From assembly GCA_002321895.1 (NCBI GenBank), contig DCMZ01000003.1, positions 725,646-789,645 on the forward strand: a stretch of 64,000 bases of DNA, given 5' to 3'. This document shows, piece after piece, positions 26,585 to 34,411 of the stretch (within the stretch, counting starts at the first letter, position 1; each line of letters opens with the position of its first letter). The position numbers and the translations under genes were made by a program. The notes under the pieces were generated by a model that saw nothing but the letters and a program-made list of their open reading frames with translations, was not told where the DNA came from and did not search any database. The stretch comes from Bdellovibrionaceae bacterium UBA1609 (GTDB taxonomy: Bacteria; Bdellovibrionota; Bdellovibrionia; Bdellovibrionales; UBA1609).

Positions 26585-27963
26585 ATATAAAATTTATTTT
26601 TTTAGTTCTGCCGTTTGTTTTGGTCAATAAGGAAAATGCCATGGCGATGACCATAGGGGAGTTTATTCAGCAGGCAGAGAGGAATGATCCGAATTATCAA
26701 ATGATTGTAAATGAAAATCGGAAAAAGAATTATGTCGTTGATGAAGGATTGCCTAGCAGAGAATTTCTCATTTCAGTGGAAGCAGAAAAAGGAGTGTCTA
26801 GCGAGGACGATGATGATACGGAGACAATAACAAGCTCCATTAGTAAAGACATTATCGAAACCGGAACCAGTGTTTCTGTGAGCCACACTCAGTCACTACA
26901 ACCAGATAGAGAAGAAGACGTAACTGAGATCCGCTTGGAACAAGACTTAGTTAAGAATTTTTTAGGAAGAGATGTTCGACTTGAAAAAACCTCATTGAAA
27001 AATGAGGTCGAAGCGATTCATGCAGAGTCCCTAGAGCTGTATGAGGAATATTTGAATGAAATACTGAGTGAGTTTCTCGACTATCAGCAAGCGAATATTG
27101 ATGTTCAACTCTCGCAGGAGGCGATGAATCGGGTTGAGAGATTAAAATCAAATGTTCTTCAAAAGTTTCGGAAGAAAATAGCGTCCCAGTCCGATGTGGA
27201 CCAAGCCAGCTTGCAGGTTCTATTGCGTAAAGAAGATCTTATAGAGAAACGTAGGATCTTTCAGGAAAAAAAGGAAACCATTGCTGAGATATTGGGGTCG
27301 GCCGAGAATTTACCTCAATCTGAAAGTTTGTTCGAAAAGATTTTTACATTTTTTTCTGAAAAGAAATCTGAATTACCTAAAATTGAAAACCTGCGATCTA
27401 CTAGAGCTTTGGAATTACGGCGACAAATTGCCGATAATGACTTAGTTCTGGCTAAAAGAGATACACATGCGAGTTTACGGTTTGTAGCAGGCTACGACAT
27501 TGATAATTCGGAACGCTTTTCATCAACAGTGAACCGAGAAGAGACTATTTTGGGATTAAAAGTGGAGTTACCTCTTTGGAACACTACGGGGCAAGCCGGC
27601 ATAAAAAGTGCCGCCAATGCATCTGCAGAATCAGCAATAAATTTGCAAGTAAACAGGAAGGATAAGTCGACTTTAAGGCGTCAACTACTTGTAAGACTAG
27701 AACAGCAAAGAGATCAACGTGAACTGAATACGGAGAAGGTTCGTCTTGCGAAGCGAGTTTATCAGGCCGAGTTAAAGCGTTATAACTATGGTAAAATAAG
27801 CCTCACCGATTTAATGGAGTTAGAATCCAATATTGTAAACTATAGATTGGATCAACAAGCTGTAGAAATCGAGTACGGTAAGTCTATACTTAGTTGGTTG
27901 GAGCTGAATGATCAGCTTTTGGATTTCAGAAATTCAGTGGCTGGAAAGTCTTTGGACTTTTAA
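26581..27963 (+). CDS. TolC-family outer-membrane channel protein
   Basis: The product is 460 residues with a signal peptide (FIFLVLPFVLVNKENAMA) followed by long coiled-coil helices typical of TolC: two repeats of amphipathic helices with the second half showing KVRLAKRVYQAELKRYNYGKISLTDLMELESNIVNYRLDQ, a classic TolC equatorial motif. It begins with GTG that overlaps the RND stop as GTGA, with GGAG 8 bases upstream inside the RND coding end. It would form the outer-membrane exit duct for the RND pump. The end lies 23 bases from the convergent LysR gene. Confidence 0.88.
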   Translation: MNIKFIFLVLPFVLVNKENAMAMTIGEFIQQAERNDPNYQMIVNENRKKNYVVDEGLPSREFLISVEAEKGVSSEDDDDTETITSSISKDIIETGTSVSVSHTQSLQPDREEDVTEIRLEQDLVKNFLGRDVRLEKTSLKNEVEAIHAESLELYEEYLNEILSEFLDYQQANIDVQLSQEAMNRVERLKSNVLQKFRKKIASQSDVDQASLQVLLRKEDLIEKRRIFQEKKETIAEILGSAENLPQSESLFEKIFTFFSEKKSELPKIENLRSTRALELRRQIADNDLVLAKRDTHASLRFVAGYDIDNSERFSSTVNREETILGLKVELPLWNTTGQAGIKSAANASAESAINLQVNRKDKSTLRRQLLVRLEQQRDQRELNTEKVRLAKRVYQAELKRYNYGKISLTDLMELESNIVNYRLDQQAVEIEYGKSILSWLELNDQLLDFRNSVAGKSLDF

Positions 27964-27986
27964 TAGAGTCCTCCTTGCCAATGATT

Positions 27987-28940
27987 TTAACCAAGGGAAT
28001 CAATGTGTGCTTTCAATGAGTTGGCAACATGTTGAATCAGAGGCTTGTTTTTTTGGGTTTTCAGAAGGCTCAATCCAATACGGTGACTCCCAAAGCTTGT
28101 GGGAATGTCAGAATCTACCTTTACTTTAAAGAGTTTGTTTTTTTCATACTCTCTTTGGGCCACCTTATTTGGAAGGACAGCCATGCCGACGCCTTCGAGA
28201 CAGAAGCTGTGTGCAATTTCAAAATTCTCTACTCGATGAATGACAAGGCCCTGGGTGAGGTTATTTTTTAGCAACCTTTCTAGTGGCATTCCATTTTCAG
28301 AAATGGCCTTAGAAAATAGAACAGTAGATATGGGTTGATTATGTGATTTGCGAATTTGATACTCCTTGCCTTTTTTAACAAGGTCATCTGTTCGGTTGGC
28401 AAACTTCTGATTGCAGAAAAAAGAAAACTGATCGGAGTAGAGGTATTCGACATCCATTTCATAGTTACTTTGAGGCTCAATGGTTAAGGCTAAGTCAATT
28501 TTATTAGCAATCAATTGGTCCACGATAAACTGACTTCTACCTGTAATTATTGACATGGATATATTGGGATCGGTTTTTGAAAACTGATGATAAAAACCGG
28601 GCCACATATAGCGCGCAATACTATCATACACACCAATGCGAATATGGCCTTGGAGCACACTTGTGCTTTCCTCTATTTCTAAGGTCAGTTGTTCTGCACT
28701 TTCAATGAGGGTTTCTACGAATCGAAGGGTTTTTTGTCCTTCTTGAGTTAACACGATTCCTCTTCGGGATCTTTCAAAAAGTCTGTGTTCTAAAGCGTCC
28801 TCAAGAGTCTGTAGTTTAACACTCAGGCTGGGTTGGGAAATATTTAGTTTTTCCGAGGCTTTACGTAGGCTTCCCTGTTCGGCAATGACTTTGAAAGCTA
28901 TGAATTTCTCTAAGTGATCTAGAATATCAGAGGTTCGCAT
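27987..28940 (-). CDS. LysR-family transcriptional regulator
   Basis: This LysR protein of about 317 residues has a winged helix-turn-helix (LEKFIAFKVIAEQGSLRKASEKLNISQPSLSVKLQTLEDALEHRLFER) and a periplasmic-binding-like effector domain. The ATG at 28940 is preferred over the one four codons upstream (28952) because GCGAG precedes it and it leaves room for a palindromic site at 28955-28969. It diverges from a nitroreductase gene, the classic arrangement in which the regulator controls the divergent gene and itself. The inducer is unknown. Confidence 0.9.
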   Translation of the reverse strand: MRTSDILDHLEKFIAFKVIAEQGSLRKASEKLNISQPSLSVKLQTLEDALEHRLFERSRRGIVLTQEGQKTLRFVETLIESAEQLTLEIEESTSVLQGHIRIGVYDSIARYMWPGFYHQFSKTDPNISMSIITGRSQFIVDQLIANKIDLALTIEPQSNYEMDVEYLYSDQFSFFCNQKFANRTDDLVKKGKEYQIRKSHNQPISTVLFSKAISENGMPLERLLKNNLTQGLVIHRVENFEIAHSFCLEGVGMAVLPNKVAQREYEKNKLFKVKVDSDIPTSFGSHRIGLSLLKTQKNKPLIQHVANSLKAHIDSLG

Positions 28941-28954
28941 ATCGACTCGCATAT

Positions 28955-28969
28955 ATAGTTTAATACTAT
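28955..28969. promoter_or_regulatory. LysR-type T-N11-A palindrome, regulator-proximal
   Basis: ATAGTTTAATACTAT is a perfect 5+5 palindrome with a 5-base spacer and fits the LysR T-N11-A consensus. It lies just upstream of the LysR gene start, where binding would permit autorepression. Confidence 0.6.
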
Positions 28970-28985
28970 CATTAAATTAGTAATT

Positions 28986-29000
28986 ATATATTTCCTATAT
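28986..29000. promoter_or_regulatory. LysR-type T-N11-A palindrome, target-proximal
   Basis: ATATA-TTTCC-TATAT is a second palindrome of the same geometry. Its centre is 31 bases from the centre of the first, close to three helical turns, as expected for a tetrameric LysR protein contacting two sites on one DNA face. It is about 70 bases before the nitroreductase start. The A/T-only arms make chance occurrence more likely than for the first site. Confidence 0.5.
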
Positions 29001-29070
29001 ATCACTAAATCAAGGTAATTATTTTGTAACAGGTACCCATCAGGTACTTGTTAAACGATGGGAAGAGAAG

Positions 29071-29739
29071 ATGAACTTGGAAAACTATAGTGAATGGGGA
29101 AGTTTCAGGGATATTGAGGGAGAGGATGCTACCCGAAGGTCCCAAGAGTTTTATGAGATGATTCGCACTCGAAGATCTATTCGGCAGTTTTCCACAAAAA
29201 AAATCCCAGACAGTGTTATTGAGTCGGCTATTCTGGCCGCCGGAACGGCTCCCAGTGGTGCACATAAGCAGCCCTGGTTGTTTGCTGTAATTGAGAATCC
29301 CGAGGTAAAAAAGCAAATAAGAGCAGCCGCAGAAGAAGAAGAACGTGCATTTTACGAACGAAGAGCGAGTGAACAGTGGCTCAATGATTTAAAGCCACTG
29401 GGAACGGACTCAGACAAACCTTATCTAGAGAGAGCTTCTCATCTCATTGCTATATTCGCCAAGCTAAAGGACGAAGGCGACGGGGATAGTTTCGGAAGGA
29501 CTTACTATCCTATCGAATCCACATGTATTGCCACTGGAATTTTAATCACTGCTTTACATAATGCGGGGGTAGGGACACTCACTCATACTCCCAAGCCACT
29601 TAAGTTTTTAAATAGGAGTTTGGGCCTCGCTAGTCACTATCGTCCACTTATTTTATTGGTGGCCGGCTATCCTGAACAACCCGTTTCAGTTCCAAGATTG
29701 GAGCGCAAATCACTGGGTGAAATTACAAAATTTTATTAA
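29071..29739 (+). CDS. Nitroreductase-family flavoprotein
   Basis: This 222-residue FMN-dependent reductase has the family signature RTRRSIRQFSTKKIPDSVIESAILAAGTAPSGAHKQPW (FMN phosphate-binding Arg/Ser) and a C-terminal GVGTLTHTPKP loop contacting flavin. The length and the N-terminal extension resemble the iodotyrosine-deiodinase-like branch of nitroreductases. A good ribosome site (GGAAGAGAAG) precedes the ATG. It is divergent from the LysR gene and followed after 25 bases by a spondin-domain protein, so both are probably LysR targets. Confidence 0.88.
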   Translation: MNLENYSEWGSFRDIEGEDATRRSQEFYEMIRTRRSIRQFSTKKIPDSVIESAILAAGTAPSGAHKQPWLFAVIENPEVKKQIRAAAEEEERAFYERRASEQWLNDLKPLGTDSDKPYLERASHLIAIFAKLKDEGDGDSFGRTYYPIESTCIATGILITALHNAGVGTLTHTPKPLKFLNRSLGLASHYRPLILLVAGYPEQPVSVPRLERKSLGEITKFY

Positions 29740-29764
29740 TGAAACAATTAAAAGGGGGAATATA

Positions 29765-30430
29765 ATGAAATTGTTTACATCAATACTATCAATAGGTCTT
29801 TTGGTTGCTGGAATTGCTCGTGCAGAACGGCAGCAAGAGACTCAAAAACATCTTTATAAAGTCACTTTAGTTAACCTAACTAAAGGTCAACCTTTCACTC
29901 CACCAGTGGTAGCGGTGCATGCTCCCGGGCATAGTGTAGTCCATTTAGCTCATGAGGCAAGCCCGGGCTTGGCAGCATTAGCCAAAGATGGTGCCACTGA
30001 CCTTTTTCAAGAAGAGCTTGAATACGATAACAAAGTGGTTCGGAGCGTAGTGGGTGATGGCTTTACAATGCCAGGACTTACTTTAGACGTTACTGTGGAG
30101 GCGAATAATCCGCGTTATAAGCTCACTTTGGTAACCATGCTAGCTAGAACGAATGATGCCATCGTAGTGGCAAAGGATCTTTCATTAAAGTTGAGACCTG
30201 GGCAAAAAGCAGTTTACTTGGCGAACACTTATGATGCGGGTGTGGAAGACAATACTGAGCTCTGTGCTCATATTCCAGCACCTCCATGCAACAATCCAAA
30301 TGTTGATGCTGGAATTGGTGAAGGATTCATTCGTCCTCATGAAGGTTTACTACAGGTGGGAGATTTACTGCCAGAAAGAGATGCTTTTGCTAACAACACT
30401 GCAAAAGTCATAGTTGAGCGCATTCAATAA
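29765..30430 (+). CDS. Spondin-domain secreted protein
   Basis: The ATG at 29765 is chosen: AGGGGG precedes it and a signal peptide follows at once (LFTSILSIGLLVAGIARA). The mature chain shows the spondin_N pattern: YKVTLVNLTKGQPFTPPVVAVH, a middle VGDGFTMPGLTLDVTVEANNPRYKLTLVTMLARTNDA and a calcium-type YDAGVEDNTELCAHIPAPPCNNPNVDAGIGEGFI. Bacterial spondin proteins are envelope or secreted proteins of unknown role. The gene is followed by a strong hairpin terminator. Confidence 0.85.
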   Translation: MKLFTSILSIGLLVAGIARAERQQETQKHLYKVTLVNLTKGQPFTPPVVAVHAPGHSVVHLAHEASPGLAALAKDGATDLFQEELEYDNKVVRSVVGDGFTMPGLTLDVTVEANNPRYKLTLVTMLARTNDAIVVAKDLSLKLRPGQKAVYLANTYDAGVEDNTELCAHIPAPPCNNPNVDAGIGEGFIRPHEGLLQVGDLLPERDAFANNTAKVIVERIQ

Positions 30431-30460
30431 TTTTTTCTCTAAAACTTTGCACGAGTTTTC

Positions 30461-30488
30461 AAAGGACCACTTAATGTGGTCCTTTTTT
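30461..30488 (+). terminator. Bidirectional intrinsic terminator
   Basis: GGACCAC (30464-30470) pairs with GTGGTCC (30476-30482) around a 5-base loop; AAA before and TTTTTT after give an A/T-flanked stem. It ends the nitroreductase/spondin unit and sits against the stop of the small minus-strand gene, so it can work in both directions. Confidence 0.85.
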
Positions 30489-30681
30489 AGTGTTCACCGT
30501 CGGCCTCTTGCATTTTACTAAGAACCCAGCTGATGGTCTCAGAATCTATATCAGCAGATTTTAGTAACCTCTTTGCATTTTCGAAGTTGTCAGAGTCAAC
30601 GGCCTCAAAAAAATCATCCAAAACTCCCACTTCAGCTAACTTCTCTAAAATCAAAGAGCCTTCAAAATTTAAATCACTCAT
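30487..30681 (-). CDS. Small acidic protein of unknown function
   Basis: The product is 64 residues, strongly acidic, predicted as four short helices (LILEKLAEVGVLDDFFEAVDSDNFENAKRLLKSADID), resembling a small helical adaptor. It follows the P-loop kinase gene by 11 bases on the same strand and ends at a terminator, so it is the last gene of a two-gene unit. No family recognised. Confidence 0.65.
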   Translation of the reverse strand: MSDLNFEGSLILEKLAEVGVLDDFFEAVDSDNFENAKRLLKSADIDSETISWVLSKMQEADGEH

Positions 30682-30692
30682 TTTATAATTCC

Positions 30693-31202
30693 TTAATTTT
30701 CAATAGCCTTTAAGGTAGCTCCTTCGTTCTCATCAGGGGCCTGAAAAATAGATTCCATATAGTCAAACATCCCTCGATCTACATTCATGGCAAAAGTCTC
30801 TCCCTTTTCTCCATTTCTCTTTTGCACACGATCCCATCTTATTTCCGGATCAATATTTAAAAAATGGGTTTCCACTTTATAGCCCTTTTTCACAAAGGGT
30901 TGGATAAAACTTGCCCTATGGTCTTTAGTAGAAAATCCGAGATCGAGTAGGCTATTTTGTCCTATTTCTTCGCTTTTAAAAGCGATGCTACGAATCTTTT
31001 CTTCACATCTTTGGATACGTTCGACATACCACTGCTGATTCTCTTGAAACCATTTGATATCGGGATCTTTAGGCATGTCCTGCCAATAGAGAGACCTCAT
31101 CCACTGATCGATGGAATAGACGAGTCCCGGCAGGTCATGAGCTAACTGGTTGGCGTAGGTGGACTTGCCCGCTCCGGTAGAGCCCGCGATAAGTATGATC
31201 AT
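30693..31202 (-). CDS. P-loop kinase, AAA_33/zeta-toxin-like fold
   Basis: This 169-residue protein opens with Walker A GSTGAGKST (residues 7-15) followed by YANQLAHDLPGLVYSIDQWMRSLYW, the layout of the AAA_33 kinases (polynucleotide- or sugar-kinase-like). A lid region with several Arg (RWDRVQKRNGEKGETFAMN) follows. No partner fits the zeta/epsilon antitoxin, so a small-molecule or nucleotide kinase is the better reading. Co-transcribed with the small acidic protein. Confidence 0.8.
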   Translation of the reverse strand: MIILIAGSTGAGKSTYANQLAHDLPGLVYSIDQWMRSLYWQDMPKDPDIKWFQENQQWYVERIQRCEEKIRSIAFKSEEIGQNSLLDLGFSTKDHRASFIQPFVKKGYKVETHFLNIDPEIRWDRVQKRNGEKGETFAMNVDRGMFDYMESIFQAPDENEGATLKAIEN

Positions 31203-31281
31203 AATTTGGCCTTCTTTTGAATTTAATCTTCAAATAGGATTATAGGTTCCCAACCCTTGTGGAATCAAATACTCTGTGCTT

Positions 31282-32649
31282 ATGAAAATAACGCTGTCTC
31301 GCTGGAAAGAGCTCTTTAAAATAGCTTGGCCACTTATAGTGGCCAATAGCTTTTGGACACTACAGATGACCATTGACCGGGTATTTCTGGGTAACTACTC
31401 CACCGAAAGCTTGGGGGCGGCGATGGCTGTTATGGCTGTGTTTTGGACGCCCATGGCACTGCTTCAGCAAACAGCCTCCTATGTGACCACCTTTGTGGCA
31501 CAATATTTAGGTTCAAATAAAAAAGAGTCTATAGGGCCGTCCCTTTGGCAGGGGCTTTATTTTAGTTTTGTATTTGGTTTGTTGTTTCTTTTGCTGAATT
31601 TTCTATCTGAAGACTTCTTTAAAGCTATAGGTCACAGTCAAGATATCCTCATACTTGAGGTACAATACTATAATTCGGTGGCATTTTCCGCGCTACCCAC
31701 TGCTTTGGTTGCAGCATTCAGTGGTTTTTATACCGGATTAGGTAAAACCCGAATGGTGATGGCCATCAATGGAGTGGGCCTTATCATTAATGTTATTTTA
31801 GATTATCTGCTCATTTTTGGTGAATTCGGTTTTCCGGAACTGGGAATTGCTGGCGCTGGATATGCCACTTCATTGGCCGGTTATGGCAGTGCTGTGTTTG
31901 CTGCGTGGGCCGTGTTCAATAAAGCTTTTGAAAAAGAGTTTAAAGTATTGAGTGGATGGAAATTTGACCTCAGCATTATGAGTCGCTTTATAAAGTATGG
32001 TTTTCCTAGTGGGATGCAATGGGCTCTTGAGGGATTGGCATTCACTGTTTTTCTAATGATAATAGGTAGATTTCCCAATGGAGATGTGGCACTGGCAGCC
32101 ACTAGTATTGCGGTCACTTTAATGATGCTGTCAGTATTGCCGTCAATGGGCGTAGCCCAGTCCGTAATGGCCTTGGTGGGCCAACATTTAGGTGAAGGTC
32201 AGCCAGAAAAGGCCGCCGAGTCAGCGATGACCGGAGTCCAGATGTCTTCGGCTTATATGATATGCGTGGGTTTAAGCTTAGTTCTTATTCCTGACTTTTA
32301 TTTGTTCTGGTTTGAAAACAAACAGAATCCGGAGTTGTGGGGTCAGGTGGCGGAAATGTCTAAATACCTCTTGATGTTTGTTGCTATGTTCACTTTGTTT
32401 GACAGCTTTAATTTCAATCTTTCTTTTGCATTAAAGGGAGCTGGAGATACAAAGTTTGTATCTCTCGTGTCGTTAATTTTGCCCTGGCCGACCTTTGTAA
32501 TCCCAACCGTTTATATTTCACACTTGCCAAATGCCACCTATGTGGCTTGGGGGTTTATAACTTTTTACATTACGCTCTTGGCTCTCATTTACTATCTGCG
32601 GTTTCGGCAAGGTAAGTGGAAATCTATGAGTGTCATAGATAACAACTGA
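31282..32649 (+). CDS. MATE-family efflux transporter
   Basis: The product is about 455 residues with 12 hydrophobic segments, standard for MATE (NorM/DinF-like) exporters, which expel drugs or metabolites using a proton or sodium gradient. Internal repeats are visible as WPLIVANSFWTLQMTIDRVFLG and FPSGMQWALEGLAFTVFLMIIGRFP, the two half openings. ATG 31282 is taken as the start; a GTG two codons upstream is equally possible and neither has a good ribosome site. It stands alone. Confidence 0.9.
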   Translation: MKITLSRWKELFKIAWPLIVANSFWTLQMTIDRVFLGNYSTESLGAAMAVMAVFWTPMALLQQTASYVTTFVAQYLGSNKKESIGPSLWQGLYFSFVFGLLFLLLNFLSEDFFKAIGHSQDILILEVQYYNSVAFSALPTALVAAFSGFYTGLGKTRMVMAINGVGLIINVILDYLLIFGEFGFPELGIAGAGYATSLAGYGSAVFAAWAVFNKAFEKEFKVLSGWKFDLSIMSRFIKYGFPSGMQWALEGLAFTVFLMIIGRFPNGDVALAATSIAVTLMMLSVLPSMGVAQSVMALVGQHLGEGQPEKAAESAMTGVQMSSAYMICVGLSLVLIPDFYLFWFENKQNPELWGQVAEMSKYLLMFVAMFTLFDSFNFNLSFALKGAGDTKFVSLVSLILPWPTFVIPTVYISHLPNATYVAWGFITFYITLLALIYYLRFRQGKWKSMSVIDNN

Positions 32650-32950
32650 ACCCCTTCGGATCATGAGTTGAAACACTAAGGTCCTCTCTCATATTGACTC
32701 ATTTAGAGTTCGTACTTGTTCCTCAGATTTTTATGAATTCTAGAGAGTTGTATCAAAACTCTCCAATTTCAACTTTGCGAGAACTTGGTTTGATTCCATC
32801 TGGAACGTCTTATTTTAAAACACATTACACTGGATAGGCTTTACCTTAGAGTTAAAGCTAAAGTCCTGAATTTTTTTGTCTTTCTGTTTAACGCGACATG
32901 TATGCGTCCGATAGGAAAAAGGTCTAGGCCGCAACGAGGAGTATATATAA
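32650..32950. other. Intergenic region with an inverted repeat
   Basis: Across this 301-base gap I find no coding sequence. An inverted repeat GAGAGTT / AACTCTC (32743-32749 with 32757-32763, 7-base spacer) lies in the middle; it has no T-run after it, so an operator is as likely as a weak terminator. A ribosome site (GAGGAG) stands just before the GTG of the next gene. A promoter should lie in the last 150 bases but I cannot name convincing -35 and -10 boxes. Confidence 0.5.
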
Positions 32951-34402
32951 GTGAGCAAGAGTAAGGCGTTAAAGTTAATCCAAGAAGATTTCACCGTTAG
33001 ACCAAGTTCTGTACAGGGGCGAAAAAAATTAGTTCGTCAGGACAGATACGATGTGCAAAATGACGAATGTTATGTGGAGCTATTTGGTAAATCATTTAAG
33101 GTTTTGGATCTTAATAGTTTTGGTGTGGCATTGACTTCCGATGAGCCCATTGAGGCAGACATTTTAAATAGTGCACCCCTTGTTTTCGAAAATATTGAGG
33201 TGGGGCAGGTGAACTTAACAAAAGTTCGCCACGAAAAAGAGGAAACGGGAAGTTATAAAACGGCTTTCGAAGTGAGTGGTGCGCCCATTAATACAGAATA
33301 TATTGAAGCCATTAAATCTTCTTTTATGGTGATAGGGCAGCACCAAGAGTCGCTGAAAAAATTCGAAGCCATTCCAAAAGAGTTCAAGGCCTTAGTGTTA
33401 GATGTAAAGGACTGGTTAGAAGGAATCCAGAATTACACCAATTCTTTGCAGTCCACTAGAAAGTTCACTTCTTCAGAGGAAAAGAAGAACTTTGAAGACG
33501 CTGTATGTGAAGTGCTCGCAGATTACTTTAAGCTCAATTTTACGAAAGCCTATGGGGGATTTACATCACTCATGAATCAATACGATGATGCGAAAATTAA
33601 ATTGTGCTTTGAATACTTCAGGTCAAAGTTGAACGAATTATTGCATCAATCCATTTTCGCTGACCGGTCCTATAATAAGCCATTGGGATATGCTGGTGAC
33701 TTTGAGATGATGAATATCATTTATAGGAGTGAAAACTTTGGGGAGTCCCTTTTTGAAAAAGCGCTGCAAAGGTACTATGTGCAAGAGCCTGCGGCTCGAG
33801 CGGTAAAAAACAGAAGTGTATATTTAAAAAATAAAATTAAGCAGGAAATTTTAAACAGAAAAGACCAGCAAGTTATTAAATTTTTAAGTGTGGCCTCCGG
33901 TCCAGCTCGAGAAGTTCAGCTTGTGGTTCAGGATCCTGAAGTTCAAGAGTTTCTTCACAAGGTTGAGTTTCATTTTGTAGATCAGGATTTATCTTCGTTA
34001 AAACATGCTCAAAATAAACTACATGCGTTTAAGAAATCAAAAAAATTAGAGTATGGATTAGTTTTTCATAACCTGGCCATTAAAAATATAATTGGCCGGG
34101 GCTTACCAGAATCGGACTTTGATATGATCTATTCTGCAGGTCTATATGATTATTTTACGGAGCCAGTTGCAAAAATGAGCAACGAGAAGCTTTACCACGG
34201 ACTCAAAAAGGGAGGGCGTCTTATTATCGGTAATTTTAGTATGGATAATCCTGATGAATGTGCAATGACCATGGCATTAGACTGGAAACTCATATACAGA
34301 AGCGATGACGAGATGAAGAGTATGTTTGCCCATCTTCCTTCTGAGGTTGATATAGAGAAGGAAGACGAAGGGGTAAATCTCTTCGCTAATTTAATAAAGT
34401 GA
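32951..34402 (+). CDS. PhcB-like methyltransferase with PilZ-like N-terminal domain
   Basis: The product is 483 residues. The front (about 25-115) looks like a PilZ domain: RQDRYDV for the R-x-x-x-R-type c-di-GMP motif and DLNSFGVAL for the D-x-S-x-x-G strand, with Asn in place of Ser. A helical linker follows. From about residue 235 the sequence matches the family annotated extracellular factor 3-hydroxypalmitic acid methyl ester synthase (PhcB of Ralstonia): YAGDFEMMNIIY, AARAVKNRSVYL, then a SAM fold with FLSVASGPAREVQ, FHFVDQD and DMIYSAGLYDYF. PhcB makes a fatty-acid methyl-ester quorum signal. Start GTG with GAGGAG upstream. Whether it makes a signal here is inference. Confidence 0.75.
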   Translation: MSKSKALKLIQEDFTVRPSSVQGRKKLVRQDRYDVQNDECYVELFGKSFKVLDLNSFGVALTSDEPIEADILNSAPLVFENIEVGQVNLTKVRHEKEETGSYKTAFEVSGAPINTEYIEAIKSSFMVIGQHQESLKKFEAIPKEFKALVLDVKDWLEGIQNYTNSLQSTRKFTSSEEKKNFEDAVCEVLADYFKLNFTKAYGGFTSLMNQYDDAKIKLCFEYFRSKLNELLHQSIFADRSYNKPLGYAGDFEMMNIIYRSENFGESLFEKALQRYYVQEPAARAVKNRSVYLKNKIKQEILNRKDQQVIKFLSVASGPAREVQLVVQDPEVQEFLHKVEFHFVDQDLSSLKHAQNKLHAFKKSKKLEYGLVFHNLAIKNIIGRGLPESDFDMIYSAGLYDYFTEPVAKMSNEKLYHGLKKGGRLIIGNFSMDNPDECAMTMALDWKLIYRSDDEMKSMFAHLPSEVDIEKEDEGVNLFANLIK

Positions 34403-34411
34403 TTGGTTGAA

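Noticed and set aside
27964..27990. Terminator between the TolC-like and LysR genes
   Set aside because: Only a five-base stem with a long loop and no T-run; not convincing.
30487..31202. Zeta-epsilon type toxin-antitoxin pair
   Set aside because: The kinase lacks features I would need to call it a zeta toxin and the small protein follows rather than precedes it; an ordinary kinase unit is simpler.
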